From positions 186,001 to 250,000 of the forward strand of contig NZ_SLYD01000001.1 in the NCBI RefSeq assembly GCF_004340945.1: DNA of 64,000 nt, read 5' to 3'. The notes below the pieces were generated by a model that was not told the DNA's origin, did not search any database, and saw nothing but the letters and a program-made list of their open reading frames with translations. The position numbers were made by a program, and so were the translations under genes. Numbering within the stretch: position 1 is the stretch's first letter; the number at the start of each line of letters is the position of its first letter. Below, piece after piece: positions 29,607 to 38,647 of this stretch. Source of the stretch: Sphingomonas sp. PP-F2F-A104-K0414. Lineage in GTDB: Bacteria; Pseudomonadota; Alphaproteobacteria; Sphingomonadales; Sphingomonadaceae.

Positions 29607-30742
29607 TGACACGTCGACCGCCGCTGCGCGTGATGGTGCGGCGCATCCACCTCTGGCTGGGGCTGTCGATCGGCGCGCTGTTCGCGTTCGCCGGGCTGAC
29701 CGGCAGCATCCTGGTCTTCTATCCGGAGATCGACGCGGCCCTAAGCCCCGCGTTGCGCGCAGTGCCGGACGGCGCGCGGCCGATATCGTGGCAGGCGGTC
29801 GTCGACACGCTCCACCGCGAGCATCCCGCCCGCACCGGCGCATGGCGGATCGAAGTCACGACCGACGGCGGCGCGATCCCGGTCCGCTATTACCGGCCGA
29901 AGGAAACCGCCGGCCGCGACTTTGCGCCACTGCTCGCCTGGATCGACCCGGTCCGGCTGACGACGATCCGCACCGGCTTCTGGGGCGATACCATCGTCAC
30001 CTGGATCTACGACCTGCATTACCGGCTGCTGCTGGAGAAACCCGGCGGCATCGTCATGGGGATCGCCGGGATCGTCATGCTGCTGATGATCGCCAGCGGA
30101 ATTTGGGCGTGGTGGCCGCGCGCCGGCGGCTGGTGGCGCGCGCTCCGCTTCAAGCGCGACGCCGCCCCGATCCGGCGGCTGTACGACTGGCACAAGCTAA
30201 TTGGTCTGGCCGGCGCGATCCTGCTGCTCGTCGTCACCGCGACCGGGGTGATGCTCGACCTCCCCGACCAGACGCGGGCAGTCATCACACGTGTCTCGCG
30301 GCTCTATCGCATGCCGGCGCTCAAGGTTGTCGGGCCGGGCGAGCCTTTGCCGGTCGACCGACTGGTCACGGTCGCCGAGCACCGCTTTCCCGGTGCGGCA
30401 CTCGCCTGGATCGAAACCCCCGCCTCACCGACCGGCACCACGCGGATCAACCTCGCACAGGCGGGCGAGCCAAGCCGCCGCTTTCCGCGCACCAACGTCT
30501 GGCTCGATCCCTATACCGGCGCCATCCTCGCGACCCGCGACGGACTCGCCGAGACACGCGGCGACATCGTGATGAACTGGCTCCACCCGCTGCACGGTGG
30601 CGAGGCGTTCGGACTGGCGGGGCGCATCCTCGCCTTCATCGCCGGCATCGTCCCGATCGCGCTGTTCGTGACCGGACTGCTGCGCTGGCAACGGCGGCGA
30701 CACCCGCGAAGGACGATTGGCACCCGGCACGAACCCGGCTAG
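29606..30742 (+). CDS. PepSY-associated transmembrane protein
   Basis: A 378-residue inner-membrane protein. ATG at 29606 shares one base with the TBDR stop (TGATG), so translation is coupled. The N-terminal segment VRRIHLWLGLSIGALFAFAGLTGSIL is the classic PepSY-TM start. Further membrane segments are at ~150 (GIVMGIAGIVMLLMIASGIWAWW), ~198 (LIGLAGAILLLVVTATGVML) and near the C-terminus (ILAFIAGIVPIALFVTGLL), with two periplasmic PepSY-like stretches between them. Conserved His in IHLWLG, YDLHY, YDWHKL and NWLHPLHGG suggest haem or metal ligands. Such proteins are paired with TonB receptors and are thought to act as inner-membrane ferric/metal-complex reductases. Confidence 0.88.
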   Translation: MTRRPPLRVMVRRIHLWLGLSIGALFAFAGLTGSILVFYPEIDAALSPALRAVPDGARPISWQAVVDTLHREHPARTGAWRIEVTTDGGAIPVRYYRPKETAGRDFAPLLAWIDPVRLTTIRTGFWGDTIVTWIYDLHYRLLLEKPGGIVMGIAGIVMLLMIASGIWAWWPRAGGWWRALRFKRDAAPIRRLYDWHKLIGLAGAILLLVVTATGVMLDLPDQTRAVITRVSRLYRMPALKVVGPGEPLPVDRLVTVAEHRFPGAALAWIETPASPTGTTRINLAQAGEPSRRFPRTNVWLDPYTGAILATRDGLAETRGDIVMNWLHPLHGGEAFGLAGRILAFIAGIVPIALFVTGLLRWQRRRHPRRTIGTRHEPG

Positions 30743-30782
30743 CACGACGATCGAGCGGCCGGTTCGACCGGTTGCTCGCTAG

Positions 30783-30992
30783 ATCGCGTCGGTGCCCGGA
30801 AGGGCTTGATTGGGAATGCGGTGCGGACGGTTCGCCGTCCTATGCCGCGGCTGTCCCTGCAACTGTAAGCGGCGAGCGAAGCGCACGGGCCCTCTGCGCG
30901 AGGGCAGCCACTGGGTTTCAGACCTGGGAAGGCGGTGCGCCAAGCCTTGACCCGCGAGCCAGGAGACCTGCCGGCGTCTGGTCGCTCTTGTC
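30783..30992 (+). promoter_or_regulatory. Cobalamin riboswitch 1 (upstream of NiCoT)
   Basis: The region has the conserved order of an adenosylcobalamin aptamer: GGTGCCCGGAAGGGCTT, GGGAATGCGGTGCGG, ATGCCGCGGCTGTCCCTGCAACTGTAAG, CAGCCACTGG, and the B12 box GCCAGGAGACCTGCC at 30958-30972. A P1-like pairing GCGTCGG/CCGGCGT closes it. It lies ~180 nt upstream of the NiCoT start, so bound cobalamin should repress cobalt/nickel import. Confidence 0.95.
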
Positions 30993-31052
30993 CCGGTCCA
31001 GGGGGTGGCCGAGGCACGGTGAACGCCGCCTGCGTGACACTGGCTGAGCGAC
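30981..31052 (+). ncRNA. Conserved structured extension downstream of riboswitch 1
   Basis: GTCGCTC (30981-30987) can pair with GAGCGAC (31046-31052). An inner hairpin GG(T)CC-AGGGGGT-GGCC lies between them, and a CACGG/CGTG pairing follows. The same arrangement occurs after riboswitch 2 (32481-32536), with the inner stem changed in a compensatory way. It is probably part of the expression platform. This is inferred from comparing only two copies. Confidence 0.5.
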
Positions 31053-31132
31053 GACCATGTGGCGGGGGCCGCATCGGCGTCGTGCGTCGGCCGCTCATGG
31101 CGTCCGGTCGTCGCACGGCCCGGCCGTTCGCG

Positions 31133-31170
31133 GCAGGTCCCCGTCCTCGTCGGACGCTGCGGGGCTTTTG
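31133..31170 (+). terminator. Possible expression-platform terminator of riboswitch 1
   Basis: CCCCG and CGGGG arms enclose a small CGTCC/GGACG hairpin and are followed by CTTTT just before the NiCoT ATG. This could be the off-state terminator or could mask the ribosome site. The T tract is short, so the call is tentative. Confidence 0.4.
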
Positions 31171-31171
31171 C

Positions 31172-32221
31172 ATGACGACTTTGACGATCGAGCGACCGAC
31201 GCGGGTTTCGACACGCAAACGCATCGGCTGGATGTTCTCGGGCCTGATCGTGGCCAACATCGCTGCGTGGTGCTGGGCGTTCTCGCTGTTCCACGCGCAG
31301 CCGCTGATGCTCGGCACGGCGCTACTCGCCTGGGGCCTCGGCCTGAGGCACGCGGTCGATGCGGACCACATCGCCGCGATCGACAACGTGACGCGGAAAC
31401 TCATGCAGGACGGCCAGCGCCCGATCGCGGTCGGCTTCTGGTTCGCGATCGGCCATTCGGGGATCGTCCTGATCGCTGCCGTCGCGATCGCGCTCACCGC
31501 CAGTGCGCTGTCGCAGTTCGAGGCATTCAAGCAGGTTGGCGGCGTGATAGCGACCATCATCTCGGCGGTGTTCCTTTTCACGATCGCGGCGATGAACCTG
31601 ATTATATTGCGCTCGGTCTGGCGTACCTTCGGTCATGTCCGCAACGGCGGTATTTATGTCGAGGAGGACCTCGACCTGCTGCTCGGCAACCGCGGCCTGC
31701 TCGCGCGGCTGTTCCGACCGATGTTTCGGCTGGTCACGCGGAGCTGGCATATGGCCCCGCTCGGCTTCCTGTTCGGCCTCGGTTTCGACACGGCGACGGA
31801 GGTCGCGATCCTTGGCCTTTCCGCCAGCCAGGCGGCCGACGGTCTCTCGATCGGCATCGTCCTCGTGCTCCCGGTGCTGTTCGCGACCGGCATGGCGCTG
31901 GTCGACACTGCGGACGGCGTCGTCATGCTCGGTGCTTACGAATGGGCGTTCGTGAAGCCGATCCGCAAGCTCTACTACAACATCACGATCACGCTGATCT
32001 CCGCGATCGTCGCGATCGCGATCGGCGGGATCGAGACGCTCGCGCTGCTTGGCGCAAAGCTCGGCCTGACGGGCGGTATCTGGGATCTGGCAGCCGCACT
32101 CGGCGAGAACTTCAACGGCCTGGGCTTCGCGATCATCGGCCTGTTCGTGCTGTGCTGGGTCCTGAGCTTCGCCATCTATCGCTGGAAACGCTTCGATGAG
32201 ATCGAGGTCGTACACGGATAG
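31172..32221 (+). CDS. NiCoT-family nickel/cobalt permease
   Basis: A 349-residue inner-membrane transporter of the NiCoT (HoxN/NixA) family. The signature HX4DH is present as RHAVDADHIAAIDN in the second membrane segment, together with LGFDTATEVAIL and GMALVDTADGVVML, the other family signatures. About eight membrane helices are visible. ATG at 31172 is used; the longer open frame to the left runs through the riboswitch and is not coding. B12-riboswitch control and the downstream cob genes argue that cobalt rather than nickel is the physiological substrate. A second riboswitch separates it from cobW, so the two units can be regulated independently. Confidence 0.94.
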   Translation: MTTLTIERPTRVSTRKRIGWMFSGLIVANIAAWCWAFSLFHAQPLMLGTALLAWGLGLRHAVDADHIAAIDNVTRKLMQDGQRPIAVGFWFAIGHSGIVLIAAVAIALTASALSQFEAFKQVGGVIATIISAVFLFTIAAMNLIILRSVWRTFGHVRNGGIYVEEDLDLLLGNRGLLARLFRPMFRLVTRSWHMAPLGFLFGLGFDTATEVAILGLSASQAADGLSIGIVLVLPVLFATGMALVDTADGVVMLGAYEWAFVKPIRKLYYNITITLISAIVAIAIGGIETLALLGAKLGLTGGIWDLAAALGENFNGLGFAIIGLFVLCWVLSFAIYRWKRFDEIEVVHG

Positions 32222-32283
32222 CTGGCGGCGTGGCGGAAAGTCCTCTAACCCACCCCCGAGGCTCGGTTGCACCGAACCTCATA

Positions 32284-32490
32284 GATCGCGCCGGTGCCCG
32301 AAAGGGCTTGAATGGGAATGCGGTGCGGGAGGAGTCCTCCCAATGCCGCGGCTGTCCCTGCAACTGTAAGCGGTGAGCGAGACGCACACGTCCTTCGTTT
32401 CGGAGGGCAGCCACTGGGGAAACCTGGGAAGGCGTACGTCAAGCCTCGACCCGCGAGCCAGGAGACCTGCCAGCGTTATGGTCGCTCTTG
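32284..32490 (+). promoter_or_regulatory. Cobalamin riboswitch 2 (upstream of cobW and the cob operon)
   Basis: This is a near-copy of riboswitch 1: CCGGTGCCCGAAAGGGCTT, GGGAATGCGGTGCGGG, AATGCCGCGGCTGTCCCTGC with AACTGTAAG, CAGCCACTGGG, and the B12 box GCCAGGAGACCTGCC at 32457-32471. It lies 106 nt upstream of the cobW ATG and should switch off the biosynthetic operon when cobalamin is plentiful. Confidence 0.95.
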
Positions 32491-32536
32491 CTACGATCCA
32501 GGGGATGGTCGCGGCACGGTACTCCGTCTGAGCGAC
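32481..32536 (+). ncRNA. Conserved structured extension downstream of riboswitch 2
   Basis: GTCGCTC (32481-32487) pairs with GAGCGAC (32530-32536). The inner hairpin reads GA(T)CC-AGGGGAT-GGTC, and an ACGG/CCGT hairpin follows. Compared with copy 1, the inner pairs GG/CC became GA/TC, which keeps the pairing. It is probably an expression-platform element shared by both leaders. Confidence 0.5.
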
Positions 32537-32595
32537 GAACGCGTGCGGCCGAAAGGTCGTGCGTGCGTGTGCTTTAGACGTCGAGGAGAATAGTC

Positions 32596-33633
32596 ATGTC
32601 CGATCTTTCAAAGGTCCCCGTTACCATCGTCACCGGCTTCCTGGGCGCAGGCAAGACCACGCTCATCAGCCACCTGATCCGCAACGCGAACGGCCGCCGC
32701 CTTGCGGTCGTCGTCAACGAATTCGGCACGCTCGGCATCGACGGCGACATTCTCAAGGGCTGTGCGATCCCCGATTGCCCGGCGGAGAACGTGATCGAGC
32801 TGGCGAACGGCTGCATCTGCTGCACGGTGGCGGATGATTTCATCCCGACCGTGGAGGCGCTCCTCGCGCTCGACCCGCGCCCCGATCACATCCTCATTGA
32901 AACGTCCGGGCTCGCGCTGCCCAAGCCGCTGCTGAAGGCGTTTGACTGGCCCGCGATCCGCTCGCGCATCACCGTCGACGGCGTCATCGCGCTCGCCGAT
33001 GCGGAAGCCGTCGCCGCGGGCCGCTTCGCCCCCGACGTGGCCGCGCTCGACGCCCAGCGCGCCGCCGACCCAAGCGTCGATCACGAGACGCCGCTCTCGG
33101 AAGTATTCGAGGATCAGCTCGCCTGCGCCGATCTTGTCCTGCTGACCAAGGTCGATCTCGCCGGACCCGAGGGCGTTGCCAAGGCACGCGCGGTGATCGC
33201 CGCCGAGTCCGCTCGCCCGCTAGCAGTGATCGACCTGACCGACGGCATCATCGATCCGCGCGTGATCCTCGGCCTCAACGCCGCAGCCGAAGACGACATC
33301 GCCAGCCGGCCCTCGCATCACGACGGCGAGGATGACCACGAGCACGACGATTTCGACAGCGTCGTCGTCGAGCTTGGCGAGATCGCCGACCCCGCCGATC
33401 TGACCGCGAAGATCGAAGCGCTCGCCCGCAGCGCCGACATCCTCCGCGTTAAGGGCTACGCCGCCGTCACCGGCAAGCCGATGCGCCTGCTCGTCCAGGC
33501 CGTCGGCGCGCGTGTCCGGACGCAGTACGACCGCCCATGGCGCGCCGGCGAACCCCGCCGCACGCAACTCGTGGTGATCGCCGAGCACGACCGGATCGAC
33601 GAGGCCCGCATCAAGGCCGCGCTGGACGGCTGA
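32596..33633 (+). CDS. cobW: CobW-type GTPase metallochaperone
   Basis: A 345-residue G3E-family P-loop GTPase. Walker A is TGFLGAGKTTLISH, the metal-binding CxCC is in NGCICCTVADDF, the guanine-specificity motif is LTKVDLA, and a CobW C-terminal domain follows (ILRVKGYAAV). A His/Asp-rich stretch HHDGEDDHEHDD near residue 235-247 can bind metal. CobW proteins are thought to deliver Co(II) to the CobNST chelatase, which fits its position between a cobalt permease and cobN. The ATG has AGGAG 10 nt upstream. The gene ends 8 bp before cobN and heads the cob operon under riboswitch 2. Confidence 0.94.
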   Translation: MSDLSKVPVTIVTGFLGAGKTTLISHLIRNANGRRLAVVVNEFGTLGIDGDILKGCAIPDCPAENVIELANGCICCTVADDFIPTVEALLALDPRPDHILIETSGLALPKPLLKAFDWPAIRSRITVDGVIALADAEAVAAGRFAPDVAALDAQRAADPSVDHETPLSEVFEDQLACADLVLLTKVDLAGPEGVAKARAVIAAESARPLAVIDLTDGIIDPRVILGLNAAAEDDIASRPSHHDGEDDHEHDDFDSVVVELGEIADPADLTAKIEALARSADILRVKGYAAVTGKPMRLLVQAVGARVRTQYDRPWRAGEPRRTQLVVIAEHDRIDEARIKAALDG

Positions 33634-33641
33634 GGCTCACA

Positions 33642-36600
33642 ATGCACGTCGTCTTCCGCGAGACCCACGGGCTGGAGGAAAGCGCGGTCCCGCAGGACCT
33701 CGCCCAATCCCCCGCGGACCTCGTCGTCCTCTCCTTCTCCGACGGCGACCTCGGCGCATTCGCCGCGGGTTGGAGACGTGCGGATGCTGCCGGAAGCCGG
33801 TTGCCTTCGCTTCGCCTCGCCAACCTGACCGCACTCCAGCACCCGCTCTCGGTCGACACCTATGTCGAGCAGACGCTGGCCGGCGCCAAGGGCATCCTGA
33901 TCCGGCTGATCGGCGGCCGCTCCTACTGGAGCTATGGCCTGCAACAGGTCGAGCATTTGGCGCGGGAGAAGGGCATCGCGCTCGCTGTCCTCGCCGCAGA
34001 CGGCCGCATCGACACGCGCCTCGACGCCGCCTCGACGATCCCGCTGTCGACGCTGCGCCGTTTGGCGCATCTCTGCGACACCGGCGGCGCGGTCGCGGCG
34101 CAGGCGGCGCTGGCCCAGTTCGCGCTGGCTGCGGGGTGCTACGCCGGCCCCGTCACCGGCGTCCGCGCGATTGCCGATGTCGGCGGCTGGCAGCCACATG
34201 ACGGCGTGACATGCCCGGCCGCGTTCGCCCTGAACGCGACACGCCCCCGCGTACTGATCGTGTTCTACCGCTCGTATCTGACCGCCGCGGACCTCGACCC
34301 GATCGAAGCGCTCCACACCGAACTTTCCGCGAGAGGGTTCGACGTTATCGGCCTCTTCGCGCCTTCGCTCAAGGCACCGGACGCAGCCGGCTGGATGAGC
34401 CGCTGGGTCACAGCCCTGAAGCCCGCTGCGATCGTCAACGCCACCGCCTTCTCCGCCCGCAGCGCGGCCGATACCACGCCGCTCGACGACGCGAACGTAC
34501 CCGTCTTCCAGATCGCGCTAGCCACCTCCGACCGCGCCGCCTGGGCCGGCGCCACCCGCGGCCTGTCGCCCGCCGACTTGGCCATGCACGTCGTCCTCCC
34601 CGAAGTGGACGGCCGTCTCTTCGCCGGCGTTGCCAGCTTCAAAGAAGCCGCGGCGAGGGACGGCGACCTTGAATACACCCGCCGCGAACACCGCACCGAC
34701 CCGGGACGCATCACCGCCATCGCCGCGCGGATCGAAGCCTGGACGAAGCTCGCCAGCAAACCCGTCGCCGACCACCGCATCGCGATCGTCCTGTCGACCT
34801 ACCCCGGCAAGGCGTACCAGATGGCGCACGCCGTCGGTCTCGACGCACTCGCCTCCACGCAGGCGATCCTCGCCGACCTTACTCAGGCCGGTTACGCGAT
34901 CGCCCCCGAAGCGAGCGACCTCGCTACGTCACGCATTCACTGGCCGCTTACCGAGTACTGCAAAGCCCTCGCGCATCTTCCCAAAGACCTCCGCGAGGAC
35001 CTCCAACAAACCTGGGGCGACCCGACCGAAGACTTCGCGTTCACCGCGATCGACCACGGCGGCGCGCTCGTCGCCCTTCAACCCGAACGCGGCCGCACAG
35101 AGCACCGTGCCGAGGAGTATCACGACCTCTCCCGCTGCCCCTGCCACGCCTATGTCGCCTTCTATCTGTGGCTCCGCACGCGCGGCAACGATGCGCTGGT
35201 CCATGTCGGTGCGCACGGCACGCTCGAATGGCTCCCCGGCAAGTCGGTCGCACTGTCCGACGCCTGCTGGCCCGAAGCGCTCACCGGAGCGATGCCCGTC
35301 ATCTACCCGTTCATCGTCAACGACCCCGGTGAAGCCGCCCAAGCCAAGCGGCGCATCGGTGCGGTGACACTCGGCCACGTCCCGCCGCCGCTCGAACGCA
35401 CGCGCACCGGTGCCGGCCTCGGTCGTCTCGAAGCGCTGCTCGACGAATTCTCCAACGCCGACGGGCTCGACCCGGCGCGGCGCGATCGCCTGCAGCGCGA
35501 CATTCGCGACGAGGCCACCGCCACCGGCCTCGCCGCCACGCTGGGTCTCGACGACGTACAGTCGCAATCGGAAGCCATCACCCGCATCGACACCTTCGTC
35601 TGCGACGTGAAGGAGAGCCAGTACGGCGACGGCCTCCACATCTACGGCCGCGGCGAGCACGGCGCCGCCGAACGCGCCGGGCTTCTGTCGGCCCTCCGGG
35701 GCAAGCGCGTCGCGTCCGGCCCGTCCGGCTCGCCGTGGCGAGGCCGCGTCGATGTCCTCCCGACCGGCCGTAATCTCTACACCACCGATCCCCGCGCGGT
35801 CCCGTCGCGCGCCGCGCATACGCAAGGCGTAAAACTTGCCGATGAACTCGTCCGCCGCCACTTGCAGGATCACGGCGACTATCCCCGCAATCTCGTCGTC
35901 GATCTCTGGGCTTCCGCGACGATGCGGACAGCCGGCGAGGAGTTCGCGATGGCGCTTCACCTGCTTGGCGCGGAGCCGGTGTGGGACATGCAGTCGGACC
36001 GCGTGACGGGCGTCGAGATCCTGCCACTGGCGAACTTCGACCGTCCGCGAATTGACGTCACGCTGCGCGTATCCGGCCTGTTCCGCGACGCCTTTCCGAC
36101 GCTCTCCACGATGTTCGGCCAAGCCGTCCGAGCCCTTGCTGCACGCGACGAACCGCAGGACTGGAACCCGTTCGTCGGCAAGCCATCCTCCGCCCGAGTC
36201 TACGGTCCCGAACCCGGCCGCTACGGCCTGAGCATGGGCGACGCCGCCGAAACCTACACGCCGGAGGCACGACTGGACGCTGGCCGAGCGTGGCTATCCG
36301 CCTCCAGCCATGCGCTCGATGACGGCGCCGACCGTTTCGACCCCACCGGCATCCGCGACCGCGTCGCTGCCGCCGACGCCTTCGTCCACGTCCAGGACCT
36401 GCCCGAGACGGATCTCCTGCTCGCCGCGGACTATGCCGCGCACGAAGCCGGTTTCGCCGCCGCGCAATCAGTCGCAGGCGGCAGCGCCACGCTCTATCAT
36501 CTCGACGCACGCGACCCGGCCCAAGCCAAGGCCCGCCCGCTCAAGGAAGAGATCGCACGCGTCGTCCACGCCCGCGCCGCCAACCCTGCATGGGTAGACG

Positions 36601-36875
36601 GCATGCTGCGCCACGGCTTTCGCGGCGGTGCCGAGATCGCCGCCACGCTCGACCATCTCGGCGCCTTCGCGCATCTCGCCAGCGCCGTTCGTCCCGAACT
36701 GATCGACCTCTATTACGACGCGACCTTGGGCCGCGACGACGTCCGCGCCTTTCTCGCCGAAGCGAACCCCGGCGCGCTGGCGGCGATGCAGGCGCGCTTC
36801 GCAGCACTGCATGCCGCGGACCTCTGGCCGACCCGCCGCAACTCGATCCTCGCGCGCCTGGATTTGCCGTCGTGA
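33642..36875 (+). CDS. cobN: Aerobic cobaltochelatase large subunit CobN
   Basis: A 1077-residue CobN/Mg-chelatase H-type subunit that inserts Co(II) into hydrogenobyrinic acid a,c-diamide. Visible family blocks are LIRLIGGRSYWSYG, AIVLSTYPGKAYQM, and HVGAHGTLEWLPGKSV with the conserved active-site His. Also present are KESQYGDGLHIYGRGE and LVVDLWASATMRTAGEE. ATG at 33642 is used; the open frame to 33537 overlaps cobW. Well-studied CobN proteins are near 1275 residues, so this one is about 200 shorter. Its AAA+ partners CobS and CobT are not in the window and must be elsewhere. Its stop overlaps the cobG start by 4 bp. Confidence 0.94.
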   Translation: MHVVFRETHGLEESAVPQDLAQSPADLVVLSFSDGDLGAFAAGWRRADAAGSRLPSLRLANLTALQHPLSVDTYVEQTLAGAKGILIRLIGGRSYWSYGLQQVEHLAREKGIALAVLAADGRIDTRLDAASTIPLSTLRRLAHLCDTGGAVAAQAALAQFALAAGCYAGPVTGVRAIADVGGWQPHDGVTCPAAFALNATRPRVLIVFYRSYLTAADLDPIEALHTELSARGFDVIGLFAPSLKAPDAAGWMSRWVTALKPAAIVNATAFSARSAADTTPLDDANVPVFQIALATSDRAAWAGATRGLSPADLAMHVVLPEVDGRLFAGVASFKEAAARDGDLEYTRREHRTDPGRITAIAARIEAWTKLASKPVADHRIAIVLSTYPGKAYQMAHAVGLDALASTQAILADLTQAGYAIAPEASDLATSRIHWPLTEYCKALAHLPKDLREDLQQTWGDPTEDFAFTAIDHGGALVALQPERGRTEHRAEEYHDLSRCPCHAYVAFYLWLRTRGNDALVHVGAHGTLEWLPGKSVALSDACWPEALTGAMPVIYPFIVNDPGEAAQAKRRIGAVTLGHVPPPLERTRTGAGLGRLEALLDEFSNADGLDPARRDRLQRDIRDEATATGLAATLGLDDVQSQSEAITRIDTFVCDVKESQYGDGLHIYGRGEHGAAERAGLLSALRGKRVASGPSGSPWRGRVDVLPTGRNLYTTDPRAVPSRAAHTQGVKLADELVRRHLQDHGDYPRNLVVDLWASATMRTAGEEFAMALHLLGAEPVWDMQSDRVTGVEILPLANFDRPRIDVTLRVSGLFRDAFPTLSTMFGQAVRALAARDEPQDWNPFVGKPSSARVYGPEPGRYGLSMGDAAETYTPEARLDAGRAWLSASSHALDDGADRFDPTGIRDRVAAADAFVHVQDLPETDLLLAADYAAHEAGFAAAQSVAGGSATLYHLDARDPAQAKARPLKEEIARVVHARAANPAWVDGMLRHGFRGGAEIAATLDHLGAFAHLASAVRPELIDLYYDATLGRDDVRAFLAEANPGALAAMQARFAALHAADLWPTRRNSILARLDLPS

Positions 36876-38017
36876 GCGCATTCGAGGTCAAAAGCTGGTG
36901 CCCCGATGCCTGGCGCCCGATGATGGCGGGCGACGGCATGCTGGTACGCGTTCGCCCGCCGCTCGCGCGGCTGACACGCGTCCAGGTGCTCGGTTTATGC
37001 GAAGCGGCAACGGCGTACGGCAACGGCCAGATCGACGCCACCACCCGCGCCAACCTCCAGATCCGCGGCGTCCGCGAGGATAGCTGGCGTCCGCTGATCG
37101 ATACATTGCTCGACCTCGGCCTGATCGACCCAGATCCAACCCGAGAGGCACGTGCCAACATCCTCGTTGCGCCCGATTGGCGCGCCGGCGACGATACGCA
37201 CCGCATCGCCGCGGCATTGCGCGCCCGCCTATCAGAACTGCCGGACCTTCCCGGCAAAGTCGGTTTCGCGATCGACGCCGGCGCCGCGCCGACGCTCAAG
37301 GACGCCCCGGCAGACTTCCGCGTCGAGCGCGCCGCCTCCGGCCATTTGATCCTCCGCGCAGACGGCCGCGACCTTGGTACGCGGTTGGCGCCCCGCACCG
37401 AAGTGGACCATTTTATCGCGCTTGCCCGCTGGTTCGTCGAGAGCGGCGGGACCGCTAGTGGCCGCATGGCGCGACACGCCGCGGCGCTTCCCTATTGGGC
37501 CGCTGCAACGGAAGCCTCCGCCGGATCCATCGACCGGGCCCAGCCCGGCCGGCACCTGCTCGGCACTGCCCTCGGCCTGCCATTCGGTCGCGTTGCAGCG
37601 TCGGCGTTGCGCCGCCTCCTCGAAGCCGAACGCGCAATCGAAGCGGTCCGCCTGACCCCGTGGCATATTGTGATCTGCGAGGGCGTCACGCTGCTTACGG
37701 TCCAGCCCGACCCCGCCGACTTCATCACCGCTCCATCCGCGCCGATCCTCCTGGTAGATGCTTGCGTCGGCGCGCCGTCGTGCCTGCAAGCCACGGTAGA
37801 AACCCGCGACCTGGCCCACCGTCTCGCTCCTCATGTCACCGGCCGCCTCCATGTCTCCGGATGCGCGAAGGGATGCGCCCGCGCGCGCGCTGCCGACGTG
37901 ACGCTGACCGGTCGCGACGGTCGCTACGACCTCGCCTTCGACGCGCGTGCTGGCGCGCCACCGTTCCGCGCGGGCCTCGACGCCGCGCAGATCCTCGCTC
38001 ATTTCGGAGCCGCCTGA
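36872..38017 (+). CDS. cobG: Precorrin-3B synthase CobG
   Basis: A 381-residue member of the sulfite/nitrite-reductase-like family. CobG uses O2 and a [4Fe-4S] centre to oxidise precorrin-3A to precorrin-3B and so marks the aerobic pathway. The cluster ligands are visible as DACVGAPSC and SGCAKGCAR (CX5C...CX3C). The N-terminal half has RVRPPLARLTRVQ and TRANLQIRGV, typical of the ferredoxin-like half-domain. Translation starts at GTG 36872, overlapping the cobN stop (GTGA). The next gene begins immediately after the stop. Confidence 0.93.
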   Translation: MSAFEVKSWCPDAWRPMMAGDGMLVRVRPPLARLTRVQVLGLCEAATAYGNGQIDATTRANLQIRGVREDSWRPLIDTLLDLGLIDPDPTREARANILVAPDWRAGDDTHRIAAALRARLSELPDLPGKVGFAIDAGAAPTLKDAPADFRVERAASGHLILRADGRDLGTRLAPRTEVDHFIALARWFVESGGTASGRMARHAAALPYWAAATEASAGSIDRAQPGRHLLGTALGLPFGRVAASALRRLLEAERAIEAVRLTPWHIVICEGVTLLTVQPDPADFITAPSAPILLVDACVGAPSCLQATVETRDLAHRLAPHVTGRLHVSGCAKGCARARAADVTLTGRDGRYDLAFDARAGAPPFRAGLDAAQILAHFGAA

Positions 38018-38647
38018 ATGCCGTACGCCTATGAAACCGACGGCGCGGCGATCTACCGCCAATCCTTCGCGATGATCCGCGCCGAAGCCGACCTCGCCCG
38101 TTTCACGCCCGAGGAAGAGCCGGTGGCCGTCCGCATGATACACGCCGCCGGGCTGATTGGGCTCGCCCAGCACCTTCGCTTCTCGCCGACCTTCGCGGTC
38201 GAAGCACGTCGCGCGTTGCAGGCCGGCGCGCCAATCCTCTGCGACGCACGCATGGTCACCGAGGGCATCACCCGCGCCAGATTGCCTGCCGATAACCGCA
38301 TCGTCTGCACGCTCCACGCCCCCGAAACGCCTGAGCTCGCCCGGACGATGGGCAACACGCGATCGGCCGCCGCCCTCGAACTCTGGCGCCCGCATCTCGC
38401 CGGTGCGGTCGTGGCGATCGGCAATGCGCCGACCGCGCTGTTCCACCTGCTCAACATGCTCGAATACCCCGATTGTCCGCGTCCGGCGGCGATCATCGGC
38501 TGCCCGGTCGGCTTCGTCGGCGCGGTCGAATCGAAGGCGGCGCTGTGGACCGATCAGCCCGTGCCGTGCGTCGTCGTCGAGGGCCGAATGGGCGGCAGCG
38601 CGATCACCGTCGCCGCAATCAACGCGCTCGCGAGCGGAACCGAATGA
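38018..38647 (+). CDS. cobH: Precorrin-8X methylmutase CobH
   Basis: A 209-residue CobH/CbiC protein that moves the C-11 methyl group to C-12 to give hydrogenobyrinate. The catalytic His is in VRMIHAAGLIG. Other family blocks are GAPILCDARMV, NAPTALFHLL and IIGCPVGFVGAVESK. Its length is normal for the family. It starts one base after the cobG stop and overlaps cobI by 4 bp. Confidence 0.96.
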   Translation: MPYAYETDGAAIYRQSFAMIRAEADLARFTPEEEPVAVRMIHAAGLIGLAQHLRFSPTFAVEARRALQAGAPILCDARMVTEGITRARLPADNRIVCTLHAPETPELARTMGNTRSAAALELWRPHLAGAVVAIGNAPTALFHLLNMLEYPDCPRPAAIIGCPVGFVGAVESKAALWTDQPVPCVVVEGRMGGSAITVAAINALASGTE

